From: an uncultured Roseicyclus sp.
GTDB taxonomy: Bacteria > Pseudomonadota > Alphaproteobacteria > Rhodobacterales > Rhodobacteraceae
Direction: 5' to 3'
DNA length: 64,000 bases
Assembly: GCA_947489665.1 (NCBI GenBank)
Contig: CANLEH010000001.1
Location: forward strand, 964,501 to 1,028,500
Part shown: piece after piece, positions 1-9,099 of the stretch
Position numbering within the stretch: the first letter of the stretch is position 1
Layout: every line of letters starts with the position of its first letter
The notes under the pieces: model-generated
Database searches by the model: none
Told to the model about the DNA's origin: nothing
Seen by the model: the letters and a program-made list of their open reading frames with translations, nothing else
Program-made: the position numbers and the translations under genes

Positions 1-26
1 TCAACATTGTAAGTTGCGATCCGCAT
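1..26 (-). CDS. Endonuclease/exonuclease/phosphatase family protein, N-terminal fragment
   Basis: Only the first eight codons are in the window, reading M-R-I-A-T-Y-N-V on the minus strand before the left edge. 'MRIATYNV(E)W' is the usual opening of the endonuclease/exonuclease/phosphatase (EEP) superfamily, where the Asn is part of the metal-binding active site. A good ribosome-binding site (GAGGAAGGGCAGA) precedes the ATG, and the upstream DjlA-like gene ends 45 bases before it on the same strand. The family call rests on eight residues and a good start signal, so it is tentative. Confidence 0.45.
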
Positions 27-71
27 TCTGCCCTTCCTCGAGCCTTTGACTCTCCTCGCAGCATGGCCTTT

Positions 72-773
72 TCAGGCCGCGCGGCCCGCCTGTATCTCTT
101 CCCAGGCGCGGTTGATCGCCACCATACGGCGTTCGGCCAGGCGCACCGCTTCCTCGGGAACGCCCCTTGCAATCATGCGGTCGGGGTGGGTTTCGCGGAC
201 TTCGGCGCGCCACGCCGCACGAATCTCGTCCATGCCAGCATCCGGCGAGACACCCAAAACCGTGTAGGGATCCGGGCCATAATCGGGCGCATGGCGCGCG
301 CGCAGCCGCTCAAAGGCCGCGCGTTCCATCCCGAAAATGTCTGCGACCCGCGCCAGGAATGCATCTTCTGCCGGGTGATATTCCCCATCGGCAGCTGCGA
401 TGTGGAACAGCCCTTCCATCAAGTCACAAAGGACAGAGTCCACTCCGCATGGCTGGCCTTCGACCCGGAACATGCTTGCAATCCGTTCGGCATAGGTCTC
501 AAACCCGGCCACATCCTCACGGGCCATGTTGAAGACGCGCGCGGCGGCAGGCTCATCGGCGGGCGGGATGTGGAACACTTCGCGGAAGGCCGTAACCTCG
601 TCGCGGGTCACCAACCCGTCTGCCTTGGCCATCTTGGCCGACAGGGCAATCACGGCGATGGTGAAAGCCACGGTGCGTTCAGGTGGCGAGCGCAGTCGTG
701 AAAAGACCTCTGACAGGCTTTCCCCTTGCCGCAGCGCCTCCAACGCGTCTGATATGCGAGACCACAATGACAT
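72..773 (-). CDS. DjlA-like TerB/J-domain co-chaperone
   Basis: A 233-residue protein with two parts. Residues about 30-150 form an all-helical TerB-like (tellurite-resistance B) domain with the acidic motifs 'KADG' and 'AADGEY'. Residues about 165-230 form a DnaJ J domain, with the diagnostic HPD tripeptide at 196-198, which stimulates DnaK ATPase. This order matches DjlA, but unlike E. coli DjlA there is no N-terminal membrane anchor, so it is probably cytosolic. It starts a leftward pair with the partial EEP-family gene. The client protein is unknown. Confidence 0.85.
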   Translation of the reverse strand: MSLWSRISDALEALRQGESLSEVFSRLRSPPERTVAFTIAVIALSAKMAKADGLVTRDEVTAFREVFHIPPADEPAAARVFNMAREDVAGFETYAERIASMFRVEGQPCGVDSVLCDLMEGLFHIAAADGEYHPAEDAFLARVADIFGMERAAFERLRARHAPDYGPDPYTVLGVSPDAGMDEIRAAWRAEVRETHPDRMIARGVPEEAVRLAERRMVAINRAWEEIQAGRAA

Positions 774-820
774 GGGCAGACCTTAACGCGGTCTCATGCA
801 GAACGTCAGGCCGAAAACGA

Positions 821-1291
821 TCACAGCCGCTTCTGCATCAGCACAAGGTCCAGATAACGCCCGAATTTATGGCCCGCCTCTCGCACTCGTCCCACTTCGA
901 CAAAGCCCATCGCGGCATGAAAGGCTAAGCCGCCTTCGTTCTCTCCCGAAATCCCCCCGATCAGCGAATGCGCCCCGTCGGCCCGCGCACTGTCTTCCAA
1001 CGCACCCAACAGCATGCGTCCCAGCCCATGCCCCCGCGCGGCGTCACTCAGGTAGATCGCATGCTCCATCGTCCGGGCATAGCCATCGCCACTTCGGAAT
1101 GGGCCATAGGTGCCGAAGCCCACGCAGGCCCCGTCGATCTCGGGCACGAAAACCGGCTGATCCGCCAGAACCTTCGCGATTTGGTCTTCAGTTTTGGGGG
1201 CGGAGGTGAACGTGATCGTCGTATCCCGGATCACCTCGTTCCACAGGGCCAAAATGACCGGCAAATCCTCTGACGTGGCGCGCCGGATCAT
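821..1291 (-). CDS. GNAT family N-acetyltransferase (phosphinothricin acetyltransferase-like)
   Basis: 156 residues with the complete GNAT fold signature. It opens 'IRRATSEDLPVILALWNEVI', typical of the pat/bar (phosphinothricin acetyltransferase-like) branch, and has the acetyl-CoA pyrophosphate loop 'RGHGLGRML' near residues 85-93 and the C-terminal 'AFHAAMGFVEVG' acceptor-side motif. It would transfer acetyl from acetyl-CoA to the amine of a small molecule, possibly methionine derivatives or a toxin; the substrate cannot be read from sequence. Its ATG overlaps the stop of the upstream VOC gene (ATGA), so the two are translationally coupled. Confidence 0.85.
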   Translation of the reverse strand: MIRRATSEDLPVILALWNEVIRDTTITFTSAPKTEDQIAKVLADQPVFVPEIDGACVGFGTYGPFRSGDGYARTMEHAIYLSDAARGHGLGRMLLGALEDSARADGAHSLIGGISGENEGGLAFHAAMGFVEVGRVREAGHKFGRYLDLVLMQKRL

Positions 1292-1893
1292 AGCTGGATC
1301 ACACCGCCATTTGTGCGCAGCACCGCTTCAACCCGAGGTTTTTCCGCATACTCGATCGTGATCCACGTGTCCGTCAGGATTGGGGCCAGCGCCGCTTCCA
1401 GTGCGTCCGCTTCAGGTGTCAGGAGCCGCAAATCCGCCAACCGCACCCCGGTATCCTGCAACGCCGGTGGCGGCGTATCCCATTGGATCAACGCCGGGAA
1501 CAGCCCGCCAAACGGGGTCTGCCCACTCTCTGGTACCGCCATCCGCCAGCGCAAATTGCCACGTTCCAGCGCCCACGGCACGCCACACCCCTCGGGCGCG
1601 CGTGCCAAAGCGGCTTCCAGATCATCACACCGCGCCGCCCAGTGGGTCAGCCCCGTGCCCGGCCCGCGTGCATCCAAGTTGTACCAACGCGGCTGATGTG
1701 GCGCAGCCCCCTCCGGGTCCACCGCGATCACCTCAAAATAGGCATCGGGCCCCAACGACAGCAGCCGATTGTGCGTGCCCATCGCCGCGTGCTGTCCGCC
1801 CGGAAGCAATTCCTGACCCAGCCGCGCCTCGATGTCTGCCACGCCCCGACCCAAGTCGCTGGTTGTGACGACGATATGATCCAATGTCAGCAT
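1288..1893 (-). CDS. VOC family protein (glyoxalase-like domain)
   Basis: 201 residues from the ATG of 'MLTLDHIVVTTSDL', the normal first beta strand of vicinal-oxygen-chelate proteins. The open frame runs further upstream, but that extension is low-complexity Ala-rich and overlaps the divergent gene at 1961, so I chose the internal start. 'LDHIVVTTSDLGRGVADIEARLG' and 'YFEVIAVDPEG' are typical of the Glyoxalase_3-like branch. It is probably a metal-dependent lyase, isomerase or dioxygenase, or a binding protein; the substrate is unknown. It is coupled (ATGA) to the downstream GNAT gene. Confidence 0.8.
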   Translation of the reverse strand: MLTLDHIVVTTSDLGRGVADIEARLGQELLPGGQHAAMGTHNRLLSLGPDAYFEVIAVDPEGAAPHQPRWYNLDARGPGTGLTHWAARCDDLEAALARAPEGCGVPWALERGNLRWRMAVPESGQTPFGGLFPALIQWDTPPPALQDTGVRLADLRLLTPEADALEAALAPILTDTWITIEYAEKPRVEAVLRTNGGVIQL

Positions 1894-1960
1894 GGCCCTG
1901 TCGTAACCGATGCCCCACGCGTCGGAAAGCCCGTTGCGCCCGACGCTCGCGCCGTGGCCT

Positions 1961-2542
1961 ATGCACCCTATGACCCAAGACCGCAAAGCCGCCGCCCGCA
2001 AAGCCGCCTTCGCCGCCCGTAAGGCCGCCCACGCCAACGTGCAGGCCGCGTCGGCAACCAAGCATCTGCTGGCTGCCATTGGCCGCGCGAAAGGCCGCAT
2101 CATCGCGGGCTATATGCCGATCCGTACCGAGATTTCTCCGCTCTCGGCCATGTCGGAACTCCACGCCCTCGGCGCGCGCCTGTGCGTGCCGGTCATCAAA
2201 GGCGAAGGCCAGTCGCTCGATTTCCGGGAATGGACCCCCGATTGCACTATGGAAAGCGGCCCCTTCGGCGCGCAGATCCCCACGACGGGCGACTGGCTCA
2301 CCCCCGACACCCTCATTGTCCCGCTGGTCGCCTTCGACGCCAACCTCAACCGTCTGGGCTATGGCGGCGGCTTCTATGACCGCACGCTAGAACGCCTGCG
2401 CAGCGCCGCTCCCACCCGCGCCATCGGCTTCGCCTATGCCGCACAGGAACTGCCAGATGTCCCGCAGGAGCCCACGGATCAGCCTCTCGACGCACTCGTC
2501 ACCGAACAAGGACCCCTTGCCCCGCCACGCACACCGGAATAA
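1961..2542 (+). CDS. 5-formyltetrahydrofolate cyclo-ligase
   Basis: About 193 residues of the 5-FTHF cyclo-ligase (MTHFS/YgfA) family. It converts 5-formyl-THF and ATP to 5,10-methenyl-THF in the cytosol, clearing a folate storage form that inhibits enzymes. The ATP/Mg signature 'RLGYGGGFYDR' is intact and the length is normal. The Ala/Lys-rich N terminus starts at 1961 or nine bases downstream at 1970 (MTQDRK); no strong ribosome-binding site separates the two. It is divergent from the VOC gene with about 67 bases between them and is followed after 9 bases by the phosphoesterase gene, probably in one operon. Confidence 0.9.
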   Translation: MHPMTQDRKAAARKAAFAARKAAHANVQAASATKHLLAAIGRAKGRIIAGYMPIRTEISPLSAMSELHALGARLCVPVIKGEGQSLDFREWTPDCTMESGPFGAQIPTTGDWLTPDTLIVPLVAFDANLNRLGYGGGFYDRTLERLRSAAPTRAIGFAYAAQELPDVPQEPTDQPLDALVTEQGPLAPPRTPE

Positions 2543-2551
2543 CTCCGTCGG

Positions 2552-3352
2552 ATGCGTATTCTCTTCCTAGGCGATGTCATGGGCCGCGCGGGCCGGGCCG
2601 CCATCACGAGCCGTCTGGCCCAACTCAAAACCGACTGGCGTGTCGACTTTGCCGTGGTGAACGGCGAAAACGCCACGTCCGGCGCGGGGCTGTCTGGCGC
2701 GCACGCAAAGACCTTGCTTGATGCAGGGGCCGATTGCCTGACCTTGGGCGACCATGCCTTTGACCAAAAAGACATGCTCCAGTTCATCGAGACGGAGCCG
2801 CGCATCCTCCGCCCGCTGAACTTCTCCGCCCAGGCCCCTGGCAAGGGCGCGCGCCTGTTCGACGTGAAAGGCCGCAAAATCCTCGTGGCCCAAGCGCTTG
2901 GCCAGGTCTTCATGAAGCGCCCCTTTGCCGACCCGTTTTCGGCCCTTGAGGCTGCGCTCAAACAATTGGGGGGCCAAGCCGCCGTCCGTATCGTTGATTT
3001 CCATGCCGAGGCGACATCCGAGAAGATGGCCATGGGCCATTTCCTTGATGGTCGCGCGTCGCTGGTCGTCGGCACACACACCCATGTCCCCACGGGGGAC
3101 GCGATGATCCTGCCCGGCGGTACCGGCTACCTGACCGATGCGGGCATGTGCGGCGACTACAACTCCGTCATCGGCATGGAGAAGAAAGAGCCGCTCCGCC
3201 GTTTCCTGACCGGCATGCCAAAAGAACGTTTCACACCTGCCACGGGTGATGCGACGCTCTCCGGCGTTCTGATCGAGACCGACCAGGGCGGAAAAGCCAC
3301 GGCCATCACCCCGATCCGAGAGGGCGGGCGGCTGCAAGCCTCCACCCCATGA
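2552..3352 (+). CDS. YmdB-type metallophosphoesterase (TIGR00282 family)
   Basis: 266 residues of the calcineurin-like YmdB family. The di-metal ligands are all visible: 'FLGDVMGRAG' (Asp), 'VNGENAT' (Asn), 'GDHAFDQKD', and 'VVGTHTHVPTGD' (His pair). Bacillus YmdB hydrolyses 2',3'-cAMP and affects development; the role in alphaproteobacteria is not defined. It follows the cyclo-ligase closely, and its stop overlaps the ATG of the DMT transporter, so the three genes look like one operon (fau-type, ymdB-type, DMT). Confidence 0.9.
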   Translation: MRILFLGDVMGRAGRAAITSRLAQLKTDWRVDFAVVNGENATSGAGLSGAHAKTLLDAGADCLTLGDHAFDQKDMLQFIETEPRILRPLNFSAQAPGKGARLFDVKGRKILVAQALGQVFMKRPFADPFSALEAALKQLGGQAAVRIVDFHAEATSEKMAMGHFLDGRASLVVGTHTHVPTGDAMILPGGTGYLTDAGMCGDYNSVIGMEKKEPLRRFLTGMPKERFTPATGDATLSGVLIETDQGGKATAITPIREGGRLQASTP

Positions 3353-4251
3353 GCCACAGCCGAACGACCCTGATCGCCATCCTCGTCGGCATGGGCGCGG
3401 CGTGGGGCATCACCCAGCCCCTGTCGAAAATTGCCGTCTCCGAGGGATATCGTGATATCGGCATCATCTTCTGGCAATTCGCAATCGGGGCAGGGCTGCT
3501 TGGTGCGCTGCTGCTGATCCGCCGCAAGCCCCTGCCCATCCGACTCGCCCACTTGCGGTTCTACCTGCTGATCGCGCTCATCGGCACGATCCTCCCCAAT
3601 TGGGCCAGCTTCACCGCCGCCGTGCACCTTCCATCGGGCATCCTCTCCATCGTGATCGCCACCGTTCCAATGATGGCCCTGCCGATCGCTGTCGGCCTCG
3701 CGATGGACCGTTTCTCGCCCGCCCGGATCACTGGCTTGGCCCTCGGCCTGCTGGCGATTGTCCTCATCGCCCTGCCGGACACCAGCCTGCCTGAGGCTGG
3801 AATGGCCATCTGGCTGCCCATCGCGCTGATCGCGCCATTTCTCTACGCTTGCGAGGGAAACATCGTGGGGAAGTGGGGCACCTACGGCCTGGATGCGATG
3901 CAGGTTTTGGCGGGGGCCTCCATCTTGGGCCTCCTAATTTCGGCGCCGCTCGCAGTCGTGACTGGCGAATGGATTAATCCGCTCGGCCCATGGGGTGCGC
4001 CGGATTGGGCCATCCTTGGCTCCTCCATCGCCCATGTCGCGGCCTACGTCACCTATGTCTGGCTGGTCGGCGCAGCGGGCGCGGTCTTCACGGCGCAAGT
4101 TGGCTACCTCGTCACCGGGTTCGGCATTCTCTGGGCTAAATTGATCTTGGGCGAGAGTTACAGCCCATGGGTCTGGGGGGCGCTGGCGCTGATGATGGTT
4201 GGTCTATTTTTGGTCACTCCGCGCCCCGGCGCGGCACAGCCCGCGCAATAG
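3349..4251 (+). CDS. DMT superfamily transporter (two EamA domains)
   Basis: 300 residues with about ten hydrophobic segments arranged as two EamA repeats, the layout of drug/metabolite exporters in the inner membrane. The N-terminal 'GMGAAWGITQPLSKIAV' resembles the first EamA helix, and the second repeat ends with 'WAKLILGESYSPWVWGALALMMVGLF'. The cargo is unknown; relatives export amino acids or metabolites. It overlaps the upstream phosphoesterase by 4 bases (ATGA), so it is co-translated with it. The next gene begins about 98 bases downstream. Confidence 0.88.
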   Translation: MSHSRTTLIAILVGMGAAWGITQPLSKIAVSEGYRDIGIIFWQFAIGAGLLGALLLIRRKPLPIRLAHLRFYLLIALIGTILPNWASFTAAVHLPSGILSIVIATVPMMALPIAVGLAMDRFSPARITGLALGLLAIVLIALPDTSLPEAGMAIWLPIALIAPFLYACEGNIVGKWGTYGLDAMQVLAGASILGLLISAPLAVVTGEWINPLGPWGAPDWAILGSSIAHVAAYVTYVWLVGAAGAVFTAQVGYLVTGFGILWAKLILGESYSPWVWGALALMMVGLFLVTPRPGAAQPAQ

Positions 4252-4349
4252 CCAAACGGCTCGCGACGCAGCCCGCGCAATAACGCGCCTTGCCGCCGTC
4301 ACCGGCCTCGGCCACACTCCCCGTAACGCTTCCAAGCTGACGGCTTCAC

Positions 4350-6131
4350 ATGCTTGATCTGCCGCTATCCCAGACCGGCGAGGGCCTCCTCGCCCTGACC
4401 GTCCTTTTGGTCATGTTCGCCCTTTTCATGTGGGAGAAATGGCCAACCGAGGTTGTCGCCATCGGCGGCACCGCATCCCTGTTGGTTCTGGGACTTCTTC
4501 CCTATGATGACGCCATCGCCGTCTTGTCCAACCCCGCGCCGTGGACGATTGCGGCAATGTTCATCGTCATGGGGGCACTGGTGCGCACAGGCGCCCTCGA
4601 CCGGCTCACAAAATTCGCTGAGACAAATGCCAAAGCCCGCCCCGCCGTCGCTGTCGTGAGCCTTCTGGCCTTCGTCGCCGTCGCCTCGGCCTTCATGAAC
4701 AACACGCCGATTGTGGTCATCATGATCCCGGTCTTCGTGCAGATCGCCAAGATACTCGGCCAGTCGCCGTCGAAATTCCTCATCCCTCTCAGCTACGCCG
4801 CGATCATGGGAGGCACGTTGACGCTGATCGGGACCTCCACCAACCTACTGGTGGACGGCGTGGCGCGGGCTCAGGGTTTGGAGCCCTTCACCATATTCGA
4901 GGTTACCCCCATCGGCCTCGTCGTTGTCGCTTGGGGCATGCTCTACCTCACCCTCATCGGTCGTAGACTTCTACCGGATCGCACCTCTATGGCCGCGCTT
5001 CTGGGCGGAGGTCGGGCTCGCCCGAAATTCTTCACCGAGGTCGCGGTCCCCGAAGGGTCCGCCCTGATCGGGCAGGCGGTGCAAGAGGTTGATCTGTTCA
5101 AACGCGACGGCGTTCGCCTGATTGACGTCCTGCGCGGCGATGCCTCTCTGCGCCGCGACCTCAAAGGAGTCGAGCTGCGGGAAGGCGACCGCGTCGTCCT
5201 GCGCACCGAGATGTCGGAGGTCCTCAGTCTGCAAGAGTCGAAAGACCTTAAGACGGTCGACAAGCTTAGCCATGTGGCGACTGCTACCGTCGAGGTGCTG
5301 ATTACCCCCGGCTGTCGCATGATCGGCCGCTCGCTCGGTGCGCTCCGCTTACGTCGCCGCTACGGCGTGTACCCATTGGCCGTGCATCGCAGGAACCAGA
5401 ACATCGGCACGCAATTGGACGATCTGGTGGTTCGCGTCGGCGACACGCTCCTGCTTGAAGGCGATCCTGCCGATATCCAACGCCTCGCCGCCGATATGGA
5501 CCTTGTGGATGTGTCTCAACCGTCCGAGCGTGCGTATCGCCGCGCCAAATCCCCAATCGCCATCGCCTGCATGATCGGCATCGTTGTACTTGCTGCCTTC
5601 AACGTGGCCCCCATCCTCGCGCTTGCCATCACAGCCGTCGCCATCGTCCTGCTGACCGGGTGCATCGACGCGGAAGAGGCGTTTTCTTTCATCGACGGCC
5701 GGCTGCTGGCCCTGATCTTCGCCATGCTCGCCGTTGGGGCAGCACTTTCGCATACAGGCGCGGTCGACCTGATCGTGGATCAAGTCGCCCCCGCTCTGTC
5801 TGCCGCGCCGACCTGGGTGCTTCTAATCGCGGTCTACTACTTTACGATGGTCCTGACCGAGCTCGTCTCCAACAACGCCGTTGCCGTTATCATGGCCCCC
5901 ATTGCAATCGCGCTCGCCGCCGCCGTCGGCATCGACCCACGCCCCCTGGTGATCGCCGTGATGATTGCGGCCTCGGCCAGCTTCGCCACCCCGATCGGCT
6001 ACCAGACCAACATGCTGGTCTACGGCCCGGGCGGCTACGCCTTCAGCGATTTTGTGCGCGTGGGCCTGCCTTTGAACCTCAGCCTTGGCATTGTCGTCTG
6101 TTTGGCGATACCGCTGATCTGGCCCCTTTGA
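4350..6131 (+). CDS. SLC13/DASS family permease with two TrkA-C domains
   Basis: 593 residues. Membrane halves at about 1-205 and 400-593 carry the SLC13/CitMHS hallmarks, including the repeated 'SAFMNNTPIVVIMIP' and 'ELVSNNAVAVIMAPIAIALA' Asn-Asn hairpins and 'GTLTLIGTSTNLLV'. Between them lie two cytosolic RCK_C/TrkA-C domains (about 210-290 and 300-380). Such proteins move di- or tricarboxylates, or sulfate or sulfonates, with Na+, and the RCK_C part is thought to sense a ligand. The substrate is not predictable. A paralogue with the same architecture lies at 7022-8797 on the other strand. Confidence 0.88.
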   Translation: MLDLPLSQTGEGLLALTVLLVMFALFMWEKWPTEVVAIGGTASLLVLGLLPYDDAIAVLSNPAPWTIAAMFIVMGALVRTGALDRLTKFAETNAKARPAVAVVSLLAFVAVASAFMNNTPIVVIMIPVFVQIAKILGQSPSKFLIPLSYAAIMGGTLTLIGTSTNLLVDGVARAQGLEPFTIFEVTPIGLVVVAWGMLYLTLIGRRLLPDRTSMAALLGGGRARPKFFTEVAVPEGSALIGQAVQEVDLFKRDGVRLIDVLRGDASLRRDLKGVELREGDRVVLRTEMSEVLSLQESKDLKTVDKLSHVATATVEVLITPGCRMIGRSLGALRLRRRYGVYPLAVHRRNQNIGTQLDDLVVRVGDTLLLEGDPADIQRLAADMDLVDVSQPSERAYRRAKSPIAIACMIGIVVLAAFNVAPILALAITAVAIVLLTGCIDAEEAFSFIDGRLLALIFAMLAVGAALSHTGAVDLIVDQVAPALSAAPTWVLLIAVYYFTMVLTELVSNNAVAVIMAPIAIALAAAVGIDPRPLVIAVMIAASASFATPIGYQTNMLVYGPGGYAFSDFVRVGLPLNLSLGIVVCLAIPLIWPL

Positions 6132-6143
6132 GAAAGTATTTTC

Positions 6144-6512
6144 ATGACCCGTATCCTTTTGATCCTGCCCGCAGCCCTTTTGACAGGCTGCCTGAATACT
6201 CCTCCGCAGCCCCAGACGGTCACGGTCTCTGCCACGGGGATCGAGGTTCAAATGTCGAACCGCCAAACTTGCATCGGTGCGACACCTGTGCCTGCAACAA
6301 GCTGGTCCGGCACGCTCCAAGGCTGCGACGCCCCCTATCCCTACCGCGTAACGCTGGCTGACAGCGGCAACCCGCTGCGCGCCGCACTGGAATCCGGAGC
6401 ATCCGCAATCGGGCTGACCCTTGCCCCTATCGCAGAAGTAGAAATCGATGGCCCCGTCGGAAATACGTGGCGGTTCCAGTCGCCTGAACCCAGCCGCTTC
6501 GATAATGATTAA
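6144..6512 (+). CDS. Small putative lipoprotein
   Basis: 122 residues with a type II signal peptide: basic start 'MTRILLILPAALLTGC', where LTGC is a clear lipobox (Cys15 lipidated). The mature part contains one further Cys pair ('RQTCIG' and 'LQGCDAP') that could form a disulfide in the periplasm. No family was recognised. It starts 13 bases after the SLC13 permease and is probably in the same transcript. A role in the envelope is inferred only from the lipobox. Confidence 0.7.
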   Translation: MTRILLILPAALLTGCLNTPPQPQTVTVSATGIEVQMSNRQTCIGATPVPATSWSGTLQGCDAPYPYRVTLADSGNPLRAALESGASAIGLTLAPIAEVEIDGPVGNTWRFQSPEPSRFDND

Positions 6513-7021
6513 GCGGTGACATATCGGCAGCCCCGCCTACGGCGGTTGCGCTTTGGCTTCGCCAAATCGCCCGAGGGCGCGCTCGCCTTCGGCTCGCGCG
6601 CAGTGGCGCCCTTCGGGCGCTTTCAGATGCCTGGAAAAAGAGCGAGAAGCCACCCGGGCTAGCCGCAGCCATTCCTCCCGGGTGCCTTCCACGTGCACGG
6701 CCATCGGCGTCCCCGCCTGTACCGCGTCGACACCATGGGGCTTCATGGTTGAGGAAGCGTTAAAAGCGTCTTCCATGTGCTCCAAATATCCCCGCCGGAG
6801 GCATTGAAGTTAAAGCGACGACAAAACCCAAGAGACTACTGTTTCATGGGGGCGCTGCCCCCGTCGCCATTGGGCGACTCCCCCGGGATATTTTTGGCAC
6901 ATGGAAGGCAGGGCCGCGCGAGGCCGTCAGGCCGAGCGCCACCGCCGCCGAGCAAAGGGCGCGTCAGCGCCGTGCGAGGCGGCCCACCCCGTGCGGTTTG
7001 GCGCCGCCAATGCGCTACGTC
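6513..7021. repeat. 509-base gene-free convergent region with short GC-rich inverted repeats
   Basis: No believable gene lies between the two convergent units. The DNA has several small inverted or echoing blocks: 'cgcctacggcgg', 'ttcgccaaatcgcc', 'gcccttcgggcgc' and 'gggggcgctgccccc'. It also holds a pair of related motifs facing each other, 'ccaaatatccccgcc' near 6780 and 'cccccgggatatttttgg' near 6880. I recognise this last arrangement as resembling short palindromic intergenic elements common in Rhodobacteraceae, from memory only. It probably also holds the terminators of both flanking genes. Confidence 0.4.
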
Positions 7022-8797
7022 TCACAGCGGCCAGACCACGAGGATCGTCGGGATCGACACCGCGATCACCAGCACTTCCAGCGGTAGACCCATGCGCCAG
7101 TAATCTCCGAACTGGTAGCCCCCGGGCCCCAGGATCAGTGTGTTGTTCTTGTGCCCGATAGGCGTCAGGAACGCGGCCGAGGCCGCCACAGCAACAGCCA
7201 TCAGAAACGGGTCGGGCGAGACGCCAAGCGACTGCGCCATCGTGATGCCTACAGGGGCCGCGACGATGGCCGTGGCCGTGTTGTTCAACACATCCGACAT
7301 CGTCATGGTCACGACCATCAGCACCGTCAGGATCGCCCAAGCGGGCAAACCAGCGGTCAGGCTCACCAAGGCACCCGCAATCAATTCGGTCCCGCCACTG
7401 GTCTCCAGTGCGGCGCCCAAGGGGATCATCGACCCCAGCAAAACGACGACCGGCCATTCGATATGGTCATAGATCTCACTCAACGGCAGAATTTTCAGAA
7501 GCACATAACCAATCGCAACGATCCCCAGAGCAATCGGCAGATAGAGCAGGCCGAACGAGGCCAAGGCCACAGCCGCTGCAAAAAGGCCAATGGCGGCCCA
7601 GGTCTTCGTGTCATTCGTGACTGTCAGTCCGCGATCTGCCAAGGGCAGCCCGCCCAACCAGCTCACCACATCTTCGGCGCGGTCAGACGGCGTCAGAAGC
7701 AACAGGATGTCACCCGGCTCAACCACGGTTTTGCGCAAACGCTTGGTGATCCGTGTGCCTTTGCGCGCAATGCCCATCAACGTTGTGCCCTGCCGCCAGC
7801 TCAAACCCACAGCCTCGGCGGTTTTGCCGGCGATCCGACTGTCACCTTGCACAACCATCTCGACAAAACTGACGCCGTCACCGGTGACACCTTCGGATAC
7901 ACCGCTGCCCGCGGGCTCCAGGTTTTGGCCAACACGGAACTCGTCCAGCGCCTCGGGCTCAGCTTCCAGAACCAGAATATCGCCCTCGCGCAGCTTCAGG
8001 TTGCGCCCCATGCCAAAGCGGCGCTTCCCGTCGCGCAGGATCCCCAACAGAGCAACGTCTGCCTCTGCGGCAGCCCCTTCCAGATCGCGCAGGCGTGTGT
8101 CAGCCAGCTTTGACCCTTCTGGCAGGCGAAGCTCAGCGATATAGGGCTCCAGCTTGCTCAGCTGCTCGCCAACTCCGGAATCCCGCGCGGGGATCAATTG
8201 CCAGCCAAAGAGGGCCACGAACGCCAGACCAACAATGGCCGCCACACCACCGACCGGGGCAAAGTCGAACATCTTGAACGGCGCGCCCAGGCTGTCCTCG
8301 CGGATCGTGGCGATGATGATGTTGGGCGGCGTTCCGATCAGCGTAACCATGCCGCCCAGGATCGTCGCAAACGAGAGCGGCATCAGCGACACGCCCGGGC
8401 TGCGTCCCGCCTTGCGCGCCGTGGCAATGTCCACCGGCATCAACAGAGCCAGAGCAGCCACGTTGTTCATGAACGCGCTCAACACGCCCCCGATCCCGCC
8501 CATGATCGCGATATGCGCCCCAAGGGATCGCCCCGCATCCACCAATGTCCGCGTGATCAGAAACACCGCGCCCGAGCGCACGAGGCCCGCCGAGACCACC
8601 AACACCAGCGCTACCACCAGCGTGGCCGGGTGCCCGAAGCCCGCAAATGCGTCAGATGGCTCTACCACCCCCAAAACCGTGCCCGCCATCAGGGCGCCGA
8701 AGGCCACCATATCGTATCGGAACTTGCCCCACAGCAGCAGGCCAAAGACGATACCGAATAGGGAGAAGAGGATGGTCTGGTCTTGCGTCATGGCCAA
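7022..8797 (-). CDS. SLC13/DASS family permease with two TrkA-C domains (second paralogue)
   Basis: 591 residues, same layout as the permease at 4350: an N-terminal membrane half with 'SAFMNNVAALALLMPVDIATARKAG' and 'GTPPNIIIATIRE', two RCK_C domains at about 205-375, and a C-terminal membrane half with 'MSDVLNNTATAIVAAPVGITMA'. The Asn hairpins that bind Na+ and carboxylate in the family are kept. Sequence identity between the two copies is clearly partial, so this is an old duplication or separate acquisition rather than a recent tandem copy. Substrate unknown. Confidence 0.88.
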   Translation of the reverse strand: MAMTQDQTILFSLFGIVFGLLLWGKFRYDMVAFGALMAGTVLGVVEPSDAFAGFGHPATLVVALVLVVSAGLVRSGAVFLITRTLVDAGRSLGAHIAIMGGIGGVLSAFMNNVAALALLMPVDIATARKAGRSPGVSLMPLSFATILGGMVTLIGTPPNIIIATIREDSLGAPFKMFDFAPVGGVAAIVGLAFVALFGWQLIPARDSGVGEQLSKLEPYIAELRLPEGSKLADTRLRDLEGAAAEADVALLGILRDGKRRFGMGRNLKLREGDILVLEAEPEALDEFRVGQNLEPAGSGVSEGVTGDGVSFVEMVVQGDSRIAGKTAEAVGLSWRQGTTLMGIARKGTRITKRLRKTVVEPGDILLLLTPSDRAEDVVSWLGGLPLADRGLTVTNDTKTWAAIGLFAAAVALASFGLLYLPIALGIVAIGYVLLKILPLSEIYDHIEWPVVVLLGSMIPLGAALETSGGTELIAGALVSLTAGLPAWAILTVLMVVTMTMSDVLNNTATAIVAAPVGITMAQSLGVSPDPFLMAVAVAASAAFLTPIGHKNNTLILGPGGYQFGDYWRMGLPLEVLVIAVSIPTILVVWPL

Positions 8798-9099
8798 AGC
8801 CTATCCGGCATCGCGTGGGCCGGAAACCGGGAAAACAGATCGCCGACGGAACCAGGTGTGCCACTCATCCAACAAGGACCGAGGGCGCCGTGATCAAATT
8901 CACCTTGATATTCATCAACGGCACCATCAGCCGCTCAAAGCTGCCATTTTTTGCATGATATTTCAGGCCCCTCACGCCGCCGTCAGCGATCCTCACGCTC
9001 CTGTGTTGCGAAGGTAAGGCCAGCCTCCATGCCGCCCCAAATCGGGCCGTGCCATAACGTTTCCATCGAAACACAAAACACCCCGCAAGGAGACACCCA
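8798..9099. other. Intergenic region, 302 bases, without recognisable gene
   Basis: It separates the divergent starts of the SLC13 permease (leftward) and the 35-residue secreted peptide (rightward), so it must hold both promoters. A relatively AT-rich patch lies at 8890-8965 (including 'attttttgcatgat'). No convincing -35/-10 pair or known operator was identified. The last 14 bases hold the AAGGAG ribosome-binding site of the peptide gene. Confidence 0.4.

Noticed and set aside
1894-2103. N-terminal extension of the VOC protein
   Set aside because: Ala-rich, no similarity, and it overlaps the 5-formyl-THF cyclo-ligase start on the other strand.
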